A stretch of DNA of 33,937 nucleotides from Candidatus Heimdallarchaeota archaeon (GTDB taxonomy: Archaea > Asgardarchaeota > Heimdallarchaeia > Heimdallarchaeales > Kariarchaeaceae): NCBI GenBank assembly GCA_027077875.1, contig JALWRB010000526.1:1-33937 (forward strand), given 5' to 3'. Every line of letters begins with the position of its first letter. The stretch's first letter is position 1. Position numbers and translations under genes: made by a program. Below the pieces are notes generated by a model, which saw nothing but the letters and a program-made list of their open reading frames with translations, searched no databases and had not been told where the DNA came from. This document shows positions 9,573-19,900 of this stretch, in pieces.

Positions 9573-9947
9573 TTGGATGGTAACATGGTATTTAGAAGGA
9601 TACCTTCACGTTCAAATTTCCGCACTTCTGCAGGTATCCAACAGGGACGTAGGTACTCCCGTCTGGCCCGCTTATCCCAATACGTCTTTTTCTACTACCT
9701 TCTTCTCGAACTGTGGCTACATACTGGTGACACGATCTTCCAGTTAAATCTCATGATGGGCGTTTTTCTAATGGTGTATTCAATTATGCAGAAATTTTCG
9801 TGGAAGTCGAAGCTTTTTTCCTTGCTGTGTTGCTCCTTACTTGCTGTCTCCTTTGTAATAGCTAAAGATACCTTTGGTCTAGTTGTCACTCTTGGAGTTT
9901 TATTCTTGCAGACGTCAATTTATGCGTTCACTGGTCTGAAGTCATGA
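9573..9947 (+). CDS. Small membrane protein
   Basis: 124 aa, basic N-terminus followed by 3-4 hydrophobic segments; the start could be downstream at ATG 9585. Confidence 0.5.
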   Translation: MDGNMVFRRIPSRSNFRTSAGIQQGRRYSRLARLSQYVFFYYLLLELWLHTGDTIFQLNLMMGVFLMVYSIMQKFSWKSKLFSLLCCSLLAVSFVIAKDTFGLVVTLGVLFLQTSIYAFTGLKS

Positions 9948-10034
9948 GCTTAATACAGGTTGTTATCCCTTCTCCAAATTATCTATCATCCGACCTGCAC
10001 TATTAGATAGTTTCAAATTTTCACTTACCATAAG

Positions 10035-10397
10035 TTGGTCATGGACTACTGTGTCGATTGTGGACGGATGCTTCGGGACAGCTATTGCTCTACATGTAGG
10101 CAGTTATTCATCTCCGATATCGAAGAGAATATGCTTTGTCAAGGATGCGGAAATCAGATGATCCAGCCATTGGAACTCTACGACAAAACGAGGTACCAAT
10201 GCAAGTTCTGCCTTCTCAACTTCTTTGCCCTGAAGCACTACAATCCTCGAAGTGCAGAGATTTTCCAAGAAATTGTCCAGTCAATCGAAAAGGAGTGTGC
10301 AGACTGTAGTTCCCGAATCCGGATAGACTCATTCACCGGGGAGCTAATTTGTAAGAACTGTGGTCTGGTTTTCGATGGGCCTGTATTCACAGCTTAA
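10035..10397 (+). CDS. Multi-zinc-ribbon protein with TFIIB-like C-terminal ribbon
   Basis: Six C-x2-C motifs (CVDC, CSTC, CQGC, CKFC, CADC, CKNC); ECADC...DSFTGELICKNCGLVF resembles a TFB ribbon. Confidence 0.7.
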   Translation: MVMDYCVDCGRMLRDSYCSTCRQLFISDIEENMLCQGCGNQMIQPLELYDKTRYQCKFCLLNFFALKHYNPRSAEIFQEIVQSIEKECADCSSRIRIDSFTGELICKNCGLVFDGPVFTA

Positions 10398-10443
10398 TTA
10401 CTGAATAGCGAATCCTTTTAAGTAGCGAAATGCTACTGGATTT

Positions 10444-11229
10444 ATGTTTCCTTCTGTATTTGTCGGACACGGCTCACCTACTGTAATTCTTGAAAAGGAC
10501 CGATACCATAACGACCTTGTCAGCTTTGCTAGGTCAATCGAGAAACCGTCTTACATCATCTCGGTATCAGCACATTGGGAGCGGAACCTCCCATTGCTTG
10601 TATCCGAGGCTGAGCAACCACCTCAGATCTTCGATTTCTATGGTTTTCCCGAGGAGATGTACCGCGTGAAGTGGGCGCCCAAAGGATCTCCCGATCTCGC
10701 AAAGAGAGTTATTTCCGAATTCTCGAAGCACAATATTGTGGTAAAGGGCAGTCGTTCATGGGGTATTGACCATGGCACGTGGATCCCACTGTCGATTATG
10801 TATCCTGGAGCAGATATTCCCACGATACAGATTTCCATCCCGAGACACGCAGACACCCAGACCCTCATGAAGATGGGAGAGATACTTCGGGTGTTCAGAG
10901 AAGACAACATCCTCGTATTCGGAAGCGGTAATGTCGTGCACAACTTTGAATATATTCGTTCTCTGAGGCCAGAAACAAAGCACAACACTCCATTTGACTG
11001 GGCTGTGACCTTCGATGAATGGATTGAGGAGAACTCGGAAGTAAGAGAGAATATGTTGGAGTACCGAAAAAAGGCGCCTTATGTCGAGAGAGCTGTGGCA
11101 ACAACAGAGCACTTCAACCCTTATCTTGTGGTCCTCGGGACAATGCACGGAAAGGACTCTGTACAGAAGATAACCGATGTCTTCCATTGGGAGTCGATCG
11201 CCATGAGGTCGATAGCAGTGACCTCCTAA
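10444..11229 (+). CDS. LigB/DODA-type extradiol dioxygenase family protein
   Basis: FVGHGSPTVIL, SVSAHWE, WGIDHGTWIPL, GSGNVVHNF motifs. Confidence 0.88.
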   Translation: MFPSVFVGHGSPTVILEKDRYHNDLVSFARSIEKPSYIISVSAHWERNLPLLVSEAEQPPQIFDFYGFPEEMYRVKWAPKGSPDLAKRVISEFSKHNIVVKGSRSWGIDHGTWIPLSIMYPGADIPTIQISIPRHADTQTLMKMGEILRVFREDNILVFGSGNVVHNFEYIRSLRPETKHNTPFDWAVTFDEWIEENSEVRENMLEYRKKAPYVERAVATTEHFNPYLVVLGTMHGKDSVQKITDVFHWESIAMRSIAVTS

Positions 11230-11236
11230 TTACGCA

Positions 11237-11842
11237 TTATGATGTCCACGTCTCGAAGGCTTTGTGTATCCTCTTCAATTCAGATTCAGGTATATCGTTC
11301 GATGACTTAAGTGCTGAAAAGATATCGTCGATTGTACCTGCAGAGTGAAGGATAAGTCCCTTGTCCCTCAGCATGTCACGTACAGCACCTCCCGGTGTTC
11401 GGTCGACGAGGACGACAAGATCTTTTACCACCAGATCAAGCTTCTCAAGTTCCTCCTTGGGTTGGAGCTTGCTGGCTCCTGTTGATATTAGGTCGTCGAT
11501 GAGGATAACCTCCGAACCGCTCCGTGGAACAATTCCTTCTACCATCTTCTTTGTCCCGTGCTCCTTCTTGCTCGAGCGTATCTGAAGGAGGGGAAGATCA
11601 AGCTCTAGACACACTCCCGTGGCGAAGGGGACACCTGCTGACATGATACCAGCTAAAGCTACTGCATCCAGTTCCCTAACCAAATTCGAGTAGATGTTGA
11701 TGACTTTCTTAAACAATGGTGGGATTGAAGGGATCAATCTCAAATCAAGATAGAACGGGCTTATATCTCCAGACTTCAATTTGAACTCTCCTAGTTTAAA
11801 CACGCCACTTCTGTAGAGGTCACTGGCAATTTCACTTATCAC
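11237..11842 (-). CDS. pyrE: Orotate phosphoribosyltransferase
   Basis: FKLKSGDISPFYLDLR, PRPP motif VILIDDLISTGAS. Confidence 0.93.
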   Translation of the reverse strand: MISEIASDLYRSGVFKLGEFKLKSGDISPFYLDLRLIPSIPPLFKKVINIYSNLVRELDAVALAGIMSAGVPFATGVCLELDLPLLQIRSSKKEHGTKKMVEGIVPRSGSEVILIDDLISTGASKLQPKEELEKLDLVVKDLVVLVDRTPGGAVRDMLRDKGLILHSAGTIDDIFSALKSSNDIPESELKRIHKAFETWTS

Positions 11843-11997
11843 AGGTCGCGAAGGGAGTCGAAAGTTATATGTCTTGTCCCGTCATCCAATCGGGGTCAAA
11901 TATACATCAGGAGAACTCATAACTAAGCAAGTTTTTAATTAGTCCGCAAATACTGTGGTATCGAACATCCTCGTTAAGACGATTTGGGTGATAATAA

Positions 11998-13794
11998 TTG
12001 AGTGAAGAATACGTTAATGAAATCAGTTTTAGGATCAGTGGAAGAAACGGTGATGGTATCTTCTCAGCTGGAGATGTCTTCTCGAAAATCTGCAGTCGAT
12101 CTGGACTGAATGTCCATGGTTACCGGTCATACCAGTCTGTCATCAGGGGCGGTCACGTCAACTACAGTGTACGTGCTGCTAATTGGGAGGTACGGGCACC
12201 CGCTGACCATATTGATATACTCATCAGCATCAGGGAGGATGGTTTTCTCGTCGATGCACCGATGATGAGCAAGAATGGAATAATCCTCTATGACTCCAAG
12301 GGATTCAGGATTAAGCAAGACAAGATCGTTGTCCCCGAGGGCGTAAAGGTTGTCGACATGCCAGCTGCAGAGATAGCTGCAAAGTACTCCGATCTAAAGA
12401 TCATCGCCAACACAGTTCTCATTGGTGCGGTCGTCGCACTGTTTGATCTCGACTTTGGTGTGTACGAGAAGATGATTAGAGACCAGTTCTCCCACAAGGG
12501 TGACGAGACAATCAATGTCAACATAAGTGCCGCGAAAGAGGGCTATGAGTGGGCCAAATCCCACATGGAGCCCATCAAGCACAATGTGAAACTCGATCTC
12601 ACGAAGAAACCTAAAATGTTTATCGGGGGAAATGAGGCACTTGCACTTGGTCTGGTCAACGGAGGACTTCAGTTCTTCGGATGGTACCCGATGACTCCTG
12701 CCAGCCCAGTAGGTCAGTATCTTGCTGCACATGGTGTAAAAGCTGGAGTTGTGGTGAAGCAGATGGAGGACGAGATCAATGTGGCTAACTCTGTTGTAGG
12801 TGCAGGTTTCGCTGGTGCCAGGGCAGCGACTGCGACCTCTGGTGGTGGATTTGCCCTCATGACAGAGGCAATTGGATTTGCTGGAATGGCCGAGATCCCG
12901 ACTGTCTTCATCGAAGTAGCCCGTGGTGGTCCATCCACTGGTCTGCCCACCAAGACCGAACAGGGTGACCTAAGGCAGGCACTCGGAGCATCCCAGGGTG
13001 ACTACCCACGTGCAATCATCGCCCAGACCTCTGTCGAGGACGGTGTATACCTTGGAACAGAGGCTCTGAACATCGCCGAGAAGTACCAGATGCCCGTCAT
13101 CGTGCTCAGCGACCTCTACCTCGGAGAGCACTTTGAGACTATTCCTGAACCTGAATGGGATAGGATTCCTATCGAGAGGGGTAAACTCATCCTTGAGGAT
13201 CTTACCGAGGATCAGCTCCCCTACAAGAGATTCCTCCTGACCGAGGACGGAATCTCTCCACGGACGATCCCAGGTGTTGCCAATGGACAGTATGATGCTG
13301 GATCGGACGAGCACGACGAGTACGGAAAGCTGATCTCCGACGTCAGGGCTGGTTATCCTGATTCGATTGTGATCAGGAAGCAACAGATGAACAAGAGGAT
13401 GAAGAAGATGGAGGTTCTGCTCAAGGAGCTGCCCGCTCCCGTCGTCGAAGGGCATTCCGCGGATGACAGTGACGTACTGATTGTTGGATGGGGCTCAACA
13501 TACGATACTATCGCAGAAGCTAGGAGCCATATGGAGAAGGAAGGTATCAAGACCTCACAACTCCATATCAAATACATTGAACCTTTCCACTCCGATGAGA
13601 TTGGGAAGATCCTCCGCGAGTTTGAGGAGAAGGGTAAGACCATCGTTATGGTCGAGGTGAACTACACCGCCCAGATGGCAAAACACATCCGTGGAGAGAC
13701 CGGATTCAATATTGAGAAGAAGGTTCTGAAATACGATGGAGAGGCGCTGTTGGCCTCAGAGATCGTTGCAGGTGTCAAGGAGCACCTCGGTTAA
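11998..13794 (+). CDS. 2-oxoacid:ferredoxin oxidoreductase, fused gamma-alpha subunit
   Basis: N-terminal gamma domain (ISGRNGDGIFSAGDVF...SVIRGGHVNY) fused to alpha domain (GNEALALGLVNGGLQFFGWYPMTPAS); TTG start. Confidence 0.93.
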   Translation: MSEEYVNEISFRISGRNGDGIFSAGDVFSKICSRSGLNVHGYRSYQSVIRGGHVNYSVRAANWEVRAPADHIDILISIREDGFLVDAPMMSKNGIILYDSKGFRIKQDKIVVPEGVKVVDMPAAEIAAKYSDLKIIANTVLIGAVVALFDLDFGVYEKMIRDQFSHKGDETINVNISAAKEGYEWAKSHMEPIKHNVKLDLTKKPKMFIGGNEALALGLVNGGLQFFGWYPMTPASPVGQYLAAHGVKAGVVVKQMEDEINVANSVVGAGFAGARAATATSGGGFALMTEAIGFAGMAEIPTVFIEVARGGPSTGLPTKTEQGDLRQALGASQGDYPRAIIAQTSVEDGVYLGTEALNIAEKYQMPVIVLSDLYLGEHFETIPEPEWDRIPIERGKLILEDLTEDQLPYKRFLLTEDGISPRTIPGVANGQYDAGSDEHDEYGKLISDVRAGYPDSIVIRKQQMNKRMKKMEVLLKELPAPVVEGHSADDSDVLIVGWGSTYDTIAEARSHMEKEGIKTSQLHIKYIEPFHSDEIGKILREFEEKGKTIVMVEVNYTAQMAKHIRGETGFNIEKKVLKYDGEALLASEIVAGVKEHLG

Positions 13795-13808
13795 AGGAGG
13801 AATGAAAT

Positions 13809-14708
13809 ATGGCAGCAGTAAGTCAAAAAGTAGATCTAAAGTTCTCAAACAGCGACTGGAAATCAGAGGTCAAGCCCACATGGTGTCCAGGATGTGGTGA
13901 TTACGGAGTTCTCTCCGCCACGAAGAAAGCACTGGTCAAGCTCCAGCGTGATCCCAAGGATACCGTTGTCGCTTCCGGTATAGGGTGCTCGTCCAACTTC
14001 CCTCACTTCCTAGGTGGATACGGTATCCATACCCTCCACGGGAGAATCGGACCGTACCTAACTTCCATTAAACTCACCAATCCTAAGCTCACGGTCATTG
14101 GTGCAGGTGGTGACGGAGACGGTCTGGGTATCGGTATCGGTGGATTGATCCATGCGGCAAGGAGAAACCTCGACGTGACCTACGTGATCATGGACAACCA
14201 AATATACGGACTCACAACCGGTCAGACCTCACCTACGTCGAGGATCGGTCACAAGACCAAGAGTACTCCTGAGGGAAATATTGAGAATCCGCTGAATCCA
14301 ATTGCGGTCGCGCTCTCCGCAGGAGCTACATTTGTCGCACGAGCATTCTCTGGAGATGGTAAGCACTTCGCACAGATCATGGAGGCAGCAATCGCCCACA
14401 AGGGATTCTCCTTCGTTGACGCCCTTAGTCCCTGTGTGACCTTTAACAAGTTCAACACCTATGACTATTTCAGGGAGAGAGTGTACAACCTTGATGAGAC
14501 CGATCACGACAAGACTGATATCCTCATGGCCTACCAGAGGGCGTACGATTGGGATCATAATGACAAGGTACCTGTTGGTATATACTATCAGGTCTCAAAA
14601 CCGACGTATGAGGACAGGGAGCCTGCATACAAGACGGAAGAGAGCATAATTGAACGCGGGGCTATTCGACCAAGGAATTACGATGACCTCATAGGTCACC
14701 TCTATTAG
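13809..14708 (+). CDS. 2-oxoacid:ferredoxin oxidoreductase, beta subunit
   Basis: WCPGCGDYGVL, IGCSS, TPP motif GDGDGLGIGIGGLIHAARRN, MDNQIYGLTTGQ; SD AAAGGAGG upstream. Confidence 0.95.
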   Translation: MAAVSQKVDLKFSNSDWKSEVKPTWCPGCGDYGVLSATKKALVKLQRDPKDTVVASGIGCSSNFPHFLGGYGIHTLHGRIGPYLTSIKLTNPKLTVIGAGGDGDGLGIGIGGLIHAARRNLDVTYVIMDNQIYGLTTGQTSPTSRIGHKTKSTPEGNIENPLNPIAVALSAGATFVARAFSGDGKHFAQIMEAAIAHKGFSFVDALSPCVTFNKFNTYDYFRERVYNLDETDHDKTDILMAYQRAYDWDHNDKVPVGIYYQVSKPTYEDREPAYKTEESIIERGAIRPRNYDDLIGHLY

Positions 14709-14754
14709 GTCTAATAGCGAAAAACATTTTTAGCTTTGAGATTTTATTATTCTA

Positions 14755-15669
14755 ATGACATACTCAGTGATCAGTTCATCATCCGAGATGGCTGATGAGT
14801 TATTCGAGCTTATGCACAAGGTCACCAAGGACTGGGAACCAAAGGAAGGTATCCTGAAGTACGACCGGGAAAAGTTCAAAGGAATCTTCACCGAGATTGC
14901 AGTTAAACCAGAACTCATTCCAGTTCTGACATACAATGAGAGACCTGTAGGATTTATGGTCTGTCAGTTATCCAATACTTTCAGTTTCGCAGATATTATC
15001 CCTGTCCGTGCAGATCTCTATATGCCCTTCGTAGAGGAAGAGCATACAGGCCATGCGGGTGAATTGCTCAATGAGGTTAAGAAGCAACTTCTGAAGCTCA
15101 ATATCAGTACTGTAGACTCCATCATATATAGTGACTGGGGCGACAGTGTAAGGATTGCTCTCGAGGGGGGGTTCAACCTTGTCCAAACATTGAATCGGGA
15201 GGCGAAGGTGAAAATAAAATTCTTTGATCACAATGCCTTTTCTCGGAATTTCGGGTCGATCAAGTTGGTGATGAGTGCCGACATCCGACCTGCTGCGGAG
15301 GCAATTGCTAGGATACTCTCCGCGAAATTTGGACAGGAGTTCTCACCTGATATTGTTATGGGAGAAGTCACTCATGCTGCAAATGACGCAGAAAATCATG
15401 TCATTCTCAAGTATCACGAGGGGGAGATTGTGGGTGTATGCATCTTCGCAGAAGACCATGATAGGGCTTCCATCCGTCGAGTTTTCGCCTCTGAAGTAGA
15501 GTGGGAAGAAGACCTCTTCAGCTATGCAATGGAGCATTTCGCGAACACTGGGTACGAGGAGGTCGTCCTGCTCTTTGATCCTAGCCCTGAGTTCAAGAGC
15601 CGATTGAGGGCTGAGGGGATTGTATTCAAGACGATATCTGGATACTACTCCTGCAATATCAATGGCTGA
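14755..15669 (+). CDS. Putative tandem GNAT-like acetyltransferase
   Basis: 304 aa with two halves, each with acetyltransferase-like strand/helix pattern; weak motif support. Confidence 0.45.
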   Translation: MTYSVISSSSEMADELFELMHKVTKDWEPKEGILKYDREKFKGIFTEIAVKPELIPVLTYNERPVGFMVCQLSNTFSFADIIPVRADLYMPFVEEEHTGHAGELLNEVKKQLLKLNISTVDSIIYSDWGDSVRIALEGGFNLVQTLNREAKVKIKFFDHNAFSRNFGSIKLVMSADIRPAAEAIARILSAKFGQEFSPDIVMGEVTHAANDAENHVILKYHEGEIVGVCIFAEDHDRASIRRVFASEVEWEEDLFSYAMEHFANTGYEEVVLLFDPSPEFKSRLRAEGIVFKTISGYYSCNING

Positions 15670-15755
15670 TCCTAAAAGTTAAATTCAAAACATTCTGTAT
15701 AATGTTGATGGAGAGGTCTTGGCGTTGTGAAGGCTGACCAAGACCACTTCGTCAC

Positions 15756-16172
15756 CTACTCGACCTCAATGGTCTCCCCGGTCTCAATCTTGTCGAGGGT
15801 GAGGTAGAGAATTCCGTCCTCATACCTCGCTTTGATGCTCTCTTTATTGACCTCGTCCATTAGAGGGACCCTGCCATCGACTTTCTCTGTACCCGAGGCC
15901 TTGGCTAACTCATCCTTGAGGTTCGCAGAGTAAATGATGAACTCGGAGTTCGCCCTTACTTTAAGGGATGACTTGTCAATCCCTGGTAGGCTGATGAAGA
16001 GCGTGAGGACATCCTCCTTCTCGTCAACGAGGACTCGGGGGATCCTTCCTCCTCTCATACCAAACCGTGGTGCCAATGGTCGGTCTCCACAGTTATCGCA
16101 TCGGATTCTCATCCGCATGGGTCCCTTGGGGCCCCTTCTTCTTTCATGCATGAAGTGTCTTTCGTGTCTCAT
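15756..16172 (-). CDS. Hsp20/alpha-crystallin family small heat shock protein
   Basis: VLTLFISLPGIDKSSLKVRANSEFIIYSA ... SIKARYEDGILYLTLDK. Confidence 0.88.
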   Translation of the reverse strand: MRHERHFMHERRRGPKGPMRMRIRCDNCGDRPLAPRFGMRGGRIPRVLVDEKEDVLTLFISLPGIDKSSLKVRANSEFIIYSANLKDELAKASGTEKVDGRVPLMDEVNKESIKARYEDGILYLTLDKIETGETIEVE

Positions 16173-16183
16173 GTTGTTTCACC

Positions 16184-16672
16184 TCAGTCAAACTCGACGT
16201 CTACGGTCTTCCAATCTCCTCTGATCTTCTCCTCAACAACTGCTGATTTGAGTTTCTGGAGATCTTTCAGACCGGTCTCAAGTATCTTCTCACCCTTTGT
16301 AATGATGGGTTCTGCCTCGAACGGATTGAGGTCTATAATGCCTTCCAATACTGTCTGAAAGAATGCAATGGATTCTTCCAGTTGCATTCCGATCTCATTG
16401 GATATTGATGACATAAAGAGGTACCCCCTCTCCGAGACCATGAAGGAGGTCTTCCTGTCTGGGGACTTCTCCAATAGACCTTTGTCCACAAGTCGGTGCA
16501 GTGCTGGATAGACTGTACCTGCTTCGGGTTGCCAGTTTCGGGATCTCTTCCGCATCTCCTCGATTATTTCTTTTGCTGGTTTGTAAGTGGTCCTTCCTGC
16601 AGAGAACAGAGCGAGTAGCTCTGTCGGGGAGAGCGGTCGTATTCCTTGGGGTCTGAAGATATTGAGCCACAT
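16184..16672 (-). CDS. PadR family transcriptional regulator
   Basis: YKPAKEIIEEMRKRS...WQPEAGTVYPALHRLVDKGLLEKS, wing and C-terminal helix. Confidence 0.88.
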   Translation of the reverse strand: MWLNIFRPQGIRPLSPTELLALFSAGRTTYKPAKEIIEEMRKRSRNWQPEAGTVYPALHRLVDKGLLEKSPDRKTSFMVSERGYLFMSSISNEIGMQLEESIAFFQTVLEGIIDLNPFEAEPIITKGEKILETGLKDLQKLKSAVVEEKIRGDWKTVDVEFD

Positions 16673-16684
16673 TCGAGTTCACCG

Positions 16685-16700
16685 ATTTAGAGGTCTAAAT
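16685..16700. promoter_or_regulatory. Palindromic candidate operator upstream of PadR/Hsp20
   Basis: ATTTAGA-GG-TCTAAAT, perfect inverted repeat 12 nt upstream of the padR-like start; further TCTAAAT copies at 16730-16736 and 16816-16822. Confidence 0.5.
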
Positions 16701-16994
16701 AAATTATTAGATCAAATAAATATATGCAGTCTAAATTATATAAGTCTGTCGGTTAATGTTAACTGGGTGATGAAACATTCCAATATTAACAATGAGCTCT
16801 TCATGTTATTAGATGTCTAAATTATGATATTTTGTCAGAGGGGGAACTTGTCTAATTGATAAAGTTCTAATTCAGATGACTTAATCACTTATTTTTAGAG
16901 GGAAAATTGGATGTGAACTCGACCCAAACAGCCCCTTGAAATCTTTTGTAGGGAACGCACATATCTTTATATCGAATTACCTCAGGTTATACTT

Positions 16995-19900
16995 GTGGAA
17001 AATCCGAACTTGGATAGCGAGGTTGACCGGATCTACAACTACTTGAAATTTAAAGGTCTCAACTTTGTTTATATTTCATCTATTTTCTCATTTATATCTG
17101 CCGTTACAGTATCCATGCTGTTTCTCTATTCAGTAGATAGCAGGGTAGCTCTCGCTCTAATTGTCGCAGGGATAGTGCTCCGTCTCCTCTCATTAACCCT
17201 CACTTCAGTACTAAATACGGACGGTTCTCTGAAGTTCGAGATACTTCCATCTATGAATTCAATGGACGGAATTCCCCTCTTGTTCGAAACTACGGAGACT
17301 ATAGTATCTGACCTTCAGCAACAAGATTTGCCGAATAAAAGAAGAGGATATCAATTCATCCTCTCCTCTATCTTTCTGGAGTTAATCGTAGCTGCCACTG
17401 CATACATTTATCTCCAGCAACCGTTCTCTCTCTACGTAATAGGTTTCATTATTCTTGACATTTTCATCGGTCTTATTCAGCTAGGGCTTATTCATAAGTA
17501 TCAGATACAATCAAGTGAGACGCTGGTTGAAGACTGGCGAGCAGAGTACCTTCTCAATTGGAAGATCACGGAGGAGGATTGGAAGAAACATAGGGAAGAT
17601 TTCAAGAGATTCAATACCCTCTCAATAAACAAGGTGGAGATCATTAGGAAATACCTTGCCATTGCTCGTGGGATGAACGAACTCCCATCTGTTAACAGGA
17701 TCAAGGAGCTGATATCTACATTCCCAAATCAGAAGACGTTAAATGACGCTTTGGACAAGGGGTATCTCGACTACCAATCATATATTGCAGGTGAGCAGAT
17801 GGGCTGTCCAGGTGCAGTCCTTTACGAGGCTTGTGTGTCAAACGGATTCGAGACCTATTCCGATTTCCTCCACGCAAAAGCACTCGGTTTCCCAGATCAG
17901 GAGACGATGGCAACTGCTTTCTCCTTGGGTTGTGAGAACTTCACTCAGTACCAGGAGATGAGATCTCATGGGTTTGAAGATATTCAATATTCTGAGTATC
18001 GCAAAATTAGGTCATTGGGTTTTGAGCTTTACAGTGACTACAAGGCTGCTTCTGAAAGTGGTTTTCCAAATGTCAAAACTTGGTTACTCGCCAATATCCA
18101 TGGGATACCGACCTATGAGGAGATGCAGAGGATGATCTCCTTTGGTGTCATTCTCGATCCCGAGTACTCTGAGACTGGATCTCTAATATATGAGGAGTAT
18201 CTCCAAGCAGTGGAGAAGGGCTTTCCCAACTACAAGACATACATCAACGGTGGTGCAAGGGGCTTCAGTACGTATGAGGAGATGCAGCAGGCTGAGTCAA
18301 GTGGATTCTTTACAATGGAGGAATGGACCCAAGCCCTGACCTTAGGATTCACGACTCGTGATGAGCAAAACCATGCCAAGAACCTTGGATTCAGCTCCAA
18401 GGAGGAGATGGTCAATGCCCAAAAACTAGGGTGTTCCAACAAGGCAGAGTATGACCGCCTGATCGAGGAGGGATACCGTACATGGGATGACCTCCTCCAA
18501 TCACATGAGAAAGGATTTGACTCACCGGAGCATTATTACGCGGCTAAGAGAGTTCATGCCCCAGATCCAAGGATATACAATCAGATCAAGAAGGGCGGTT
18601 TTGAATCCCATGCACAGATGCGGGAGGCACATCGGTTAGGATATTTCACTAGGGAAGAATATGACGAAGGTGTGTCGAAAGGTGCACCTGACGCAATCGC
18701 CTTGGAGGAAATGGACGAGAAAGGATTTCCGAATTATGAAGTCTTCTCCATCGCGAAAAAGGCGGGTTTCCAAAGTTTCGAGATATACCAGAAGGCAACC
18801 GAGTGGGGGGCGCCTGATTTTGAGACCTTCCAGTTAATGAAACATGGTGGTTTCACAGACTACGGACAGTATAAAGTCGCAGTACAGCAAGGATACAGTG
18901 ATCATCGATCCTTCCAGGAGGCGCTGAAATTCGGAGCCAAGAACTACAAGGAGTACCTTGTCCTGAGGAGGTTGAACAAGAGAAGGAGTGACTATGTGAC
19001 TGAGCAATTCGCGTGGTTCTCCCGTCTACAGGACAACTACATTAAGGTCCTTGACGCATACGAAACCCTAGATAATCTACGATCGAGAAAGCCCAATGAC
19101 TACTACACCCTTGAGAAGGTCGTGGAGGTTCTCGATGGTATTCATTCAAGCCTGAACTACGACCTCAACCTTCTCCAAGAGTACGATGATGTATTCCCAG
19201 AACTTCGGGAGAACTTCACACAGCTCAAGAGTCGTATGGAAGAGCTGTTCTCCATGGTCGAGAAGGACAGGAGGCTTAGGCAAAAGGAGTTTCTTCCTAT
19301 CCGTGAGTTCCTCTTCACGATACAGAAGTACAATGTTCCAGCCATAATCCCATTAACAAATTATAAGACCATGACTGAGAACTTCGGAATAACATACCAA
19401 GAGCTGAAGAAACTGGTAGAACGGTATTTCAAAGAGGAGGTATCTATAGATCTCGACGATATGGTTATTGAGTACGTCCAGTGGATTGCCTCCCCTGGGG
19501 AGAAGAAGAAGATGAAAGAGGAGATCCAGAACAAACTGAGCTCTCTCGAGCGTGGTTCATCAATTGGTTTAGGGAAGATCAAGGAGATGGTCGAGTTCAA
19601 GGGGACCAATAGGCAATTCGAGGAGTTGCTCAATGAGGTACTTATCCCTGATGGATCTCTGGGCATAGTGAGGTATGACCTAGGTACAATTACCCTCCCC
19701 GCTGTTGATTTCTACAAGGAACAGTACTCTTACGATGAGGTCAAAAGGAAGATTAAGGATCAGATTGAGAATGCAGTACTGAACTCGAAAGTCGCAATAA
19801 ACATAATGGCAATCTCGTCGAATATATCAAACAAACCTCCGACCCCAACCTTTAGAAGAGCGATAAAGGAGGTGCTTGAAGACTATACGGAACTGGTCTA

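Noticed and set aside
9556-9747. 63-aa plus ORF overlapping the small membrane protein
   Set aside because: Shorter, alternative frame; 9573-9947 has a clearer TM-protein pattern.
12970-13455. 161-aa minus-strand ORF inside the oxidoreductase alpha gene
   Set aside because: Antisense to a confident enzyme gene; composition typical of a shadow frame.
17760-18974. Possible CRISPR or DNA tandem repeat in the 42-bp periodic region
   Set aside because: Periodicity is at protein level with diverged codons; no identical DNA repeats or spacers.
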